From: Legionella_C sp048541585
Lineage (GTDB): Bacteria; Pseudomonadota; Gammaproteobacteria; Legionellales; Legionellaceae
DNA: 64,000 nt
NCBI RefSeq assembly: GCF_048541585.1
Contig: NZ_CP183303.1
Span: forward strand, 62,001 to 126,000
Direction of reading: 5' to 3'
The notes below the pieces were generated by a model. The model worked only from the letters and a program-made list of their open reading frames with translations, was not told the origin of the DNA and did no database searches. Positions 62,709 to 64,000 of this stretch are shown here, one piece after another (position 1 is the stretch's first letter; each line of letters starts with the position of its first letter). The position numbers were made by a program, and so were the translations under genes.

Positions 62709-64000
62709 TTATCCTTCTAGGTCATTTAGCGTCTCATGCTTAGGAAAAATTTTAATTTGCATAATTCGAGCTCCGTCCATTGTTTCAATAACCGCTATAA
62801 AATCTGAAAATTCCACTTGCTGGCCAATTATGGGTACTGCGCCTAGTTGATGCAAGATTAATCCACCTACAGTCGTAATTTCTTCTTGCTCAGTACTAAG
62901 GTTTAATTCTTTTTGTAATGCTCTTTCCAAAGCAAATACGGGGCAATTCCCCTTAACTGTTAAACTACCATCAGGATGTCTGAGCCATGCATCTCCTGTT
63001 TTATGAAATTCATCTTTAATGACACCAATGACTAAGTGTAATAAATTATCTAGCGTAACAAAACCCGCAACATCTCCTCGACGATTACATACTAAAGCAA
63101 AATGTGGCATCCCACTTTGAAATTGACGCAATAAGGTTAAGGCAGGTAAGCGATAAGAAATTTGAGGGATAGGCCTAGTTAAGCTTTGTAAATGTAATAG
63201 CTCATCATTTTTAGCATTTAAAGTGGGTTGTAAATCCTTCACATGTAAAAGACCTATTATTTTTTTTTCCTGCTGATTATAAACAGGATATCGGCTATAG
63301 CGATAACGATTTAGGGTATTGAGTAAATCTTTTTTGGTTATCTCACTATTTAACATGACCATATCATGAACTGAACACATTACATCAATAGCTTGCAACT
63401 CAGCAAGCTCTAAGGTATGAGCTAAAATACTACTTTCTTGTGAGGTAAGTTCGCCATGCAATTGACTTGAGCGTAAGATTAATTTTAACTCTTCCGATGA
63501 ATGAGACACTTCACCAGGATGTACCTCATCAAGATGTAATTTTTTTAAAAAGAAGTTAGAACAAGAATTAAGTAACCAGATAATAGGATACATAAACCAA
63601 TGAAAGCTATATAGTGGTATTGCGGTCCATAAAGCAATCTGCTCACTTTGCCTTATGGCCCAGGACTTAGGTAATAATTCACCAATAACAATATGAAGAA
63701 AAGATAAAAACGTGAAAGCAAAAGTAAAACTAATAAATTCAATTAATCCTGGGGCAGTTAAACCAAGCGTGTTCAAAATAGGGGAAATTAAATCAGCAAG
63801 AGCAGGTTCGCCGACCCACCCTAAACCTAATGAGGCTAAAGTAATACCTAGCTGACAAGCAGACAAATAAGCATCTAATTGTTTATGCACTTTAGCTAAA
63901 ATAACACCACGCCAAGGATACTGCGTTGCAATAACCGCTACTCGCGTTGGTCTTAACTTAACCATAGCAAATTCTGCTGCTACAAAAAAAGCATTAAGTA
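62709..64000 (-). CDS. CNNM/CorC (HlyC) family transporter, N terminus outside window
   Basis: The C-terminal 430 residues of a membrane protein with a DUF21 domain (LSACQLGITLASLGLGWVGEPAL), a pair of CBS domains (about 190-310 of the visible chain) and a CorC_HlyC domain at the end. The frame runs on to the window edge without stop, reading FFVAAEFAMVKL before the first ATG, so the true start is beyond 64000. Family members are linked to magnesium or other divalent cation efflux. Confidence 0.88.
   Translation of the reverse strand, partial: LNAFFVAAEFAMVKLRPTRVAVIATQYPWRGVILAKVHKQLDAYLSACQLGITLASLGLGWVGEPALADLISPILNTLGLTAPGLIEFISFTFAFTFLSFLHIVIGELLPKSWAIRQSEQIALWTAIPLYSFHWFMYPIIWLLNSCSNFFLKKLHLDEVHPGEVSHSSEELKLILRSSQLHGELTSQESSILAHTLELAELQAIDVMCSVHDMVMLNSEITKKDLLNTLNRYRYSRYPVYNQQEKKIIGLLHVKDLQPTLNAKNDELLHLQSLTRPIPQISYRLPALTLLRQFQSGMPHFALVCNRRGDVAGFVTLDNLLHLVIGVIKDEFHKTGDAWLRHPDGSLTVKGNCPVFALERALQKELNLSTEQEEITTVGGLILHQLGAVPIIGQQVEFSDFIAVIETMDGARIMQIKIFPKHETLNDLEG

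Noticed and set aside
1..64000. tRNA, rRNA, CRISPR array or prophage
   Set aside because: No cloverleaf with CCA-adjacent stem, no rRNA-like block, no spaced direct repeats and no phage gene cluster was seen by eye; a tRNA scan would settle it.

Overview
The window is AT-rich DNA, densely coded on both strands, from a gammaproteobacterium. Several things point to Legionella or a close relative in the Legionellales. These are the gene set (PagP/Rcp-type palmitoyltransferase, PlaA/PlaC-like GDSL lipase, caa3-type oxidase beside parAB-rsmG-mnmG, hfq-hflX, a cyclodipeptide synthase of the XYP type) and several unrecognised proteins that look built for a eukaryotic host. This is inference from gene content; no search was run. 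I saw no rRNA, tRNA, CRISPR array, prophage or intact insertion sequence.

Layout. 1-6 kb: a probable cyclodipeptide synthase (-), an orphan PAS histidine kinase (+), then rsmA, a MobH/TraI_2-like protein with a degenerate HD site, and apaH (-). 6-10 kb: tatC, hspQ and a beta-rich orphan (+); ubiD-fre and a small membrane protein (-). 10-15 kb: one overlapping operon for a complete TolC/MacA/MacB-like tripartite exporter. 15-20 kb: small lipoprotein, Hsp20, a CaaX-ended membrane protein, orphans and a FakA-DegV fusion. 20-26.5 kb: ybbAP divergent from tesA, an inverted-repeat noncoding element, mltB-like transglycosylase and fused msrBA. 26.6-31.2 kb: a hydrolase and the operon ubiE-ubiJ-ubiB-tatA-tatB; tatA is only 56 codons. 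31-35.4 kb: an Asn/Thr-rich exported protein with a G8 tract, a DUF1841 protein, an orphan, and an argO/argP pair. 35.5-42 kb: respiratory block with a tetraheme cytochrome c, then coxB-coxA-cox11-coxC. 42-46 kb: mnmG-rsmG-parA-parB. 46-50.9 kb: a second CaaX-ended protein, then hfq, hflX, a TlpA-like thioredoxin and pirin. 51-56 kb: an 8-bp tandem repeat in front of a TSUP permease, GDSL lipase, darP, rlmKL. 56-64 kb: small orphans, a GAF-GGDEF cyclase, pagP, an amino acid permease with an ExoD protein, a PiT phosphate transporter and a CorC-type protein cut by the window end.

How it fits together. Most genes are housekeeping: ubiquinone synthesis (ubiD, fre, ubiE, ubiJ, ubiB) feeding a caa3-type terminal oxidase, Tat export split over two loci, ribosome and tRNA modification (rsmA, rsmG, mnmG, rlmKL, darP, hflX), and chromosome partition. 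The accessory interest lies in the cyclodipeptide synthase with its long C-terminal extension, the inactivated MobH-like protein in a conserved rsmA/apaH setting, two proteins ending in CAIM and CNIM that look like substrates of host prenyltransferases, a caspase-like HG/C orphan, and a scatter of short inverted-repeat elements, one pair of which shows compensatory base changes.
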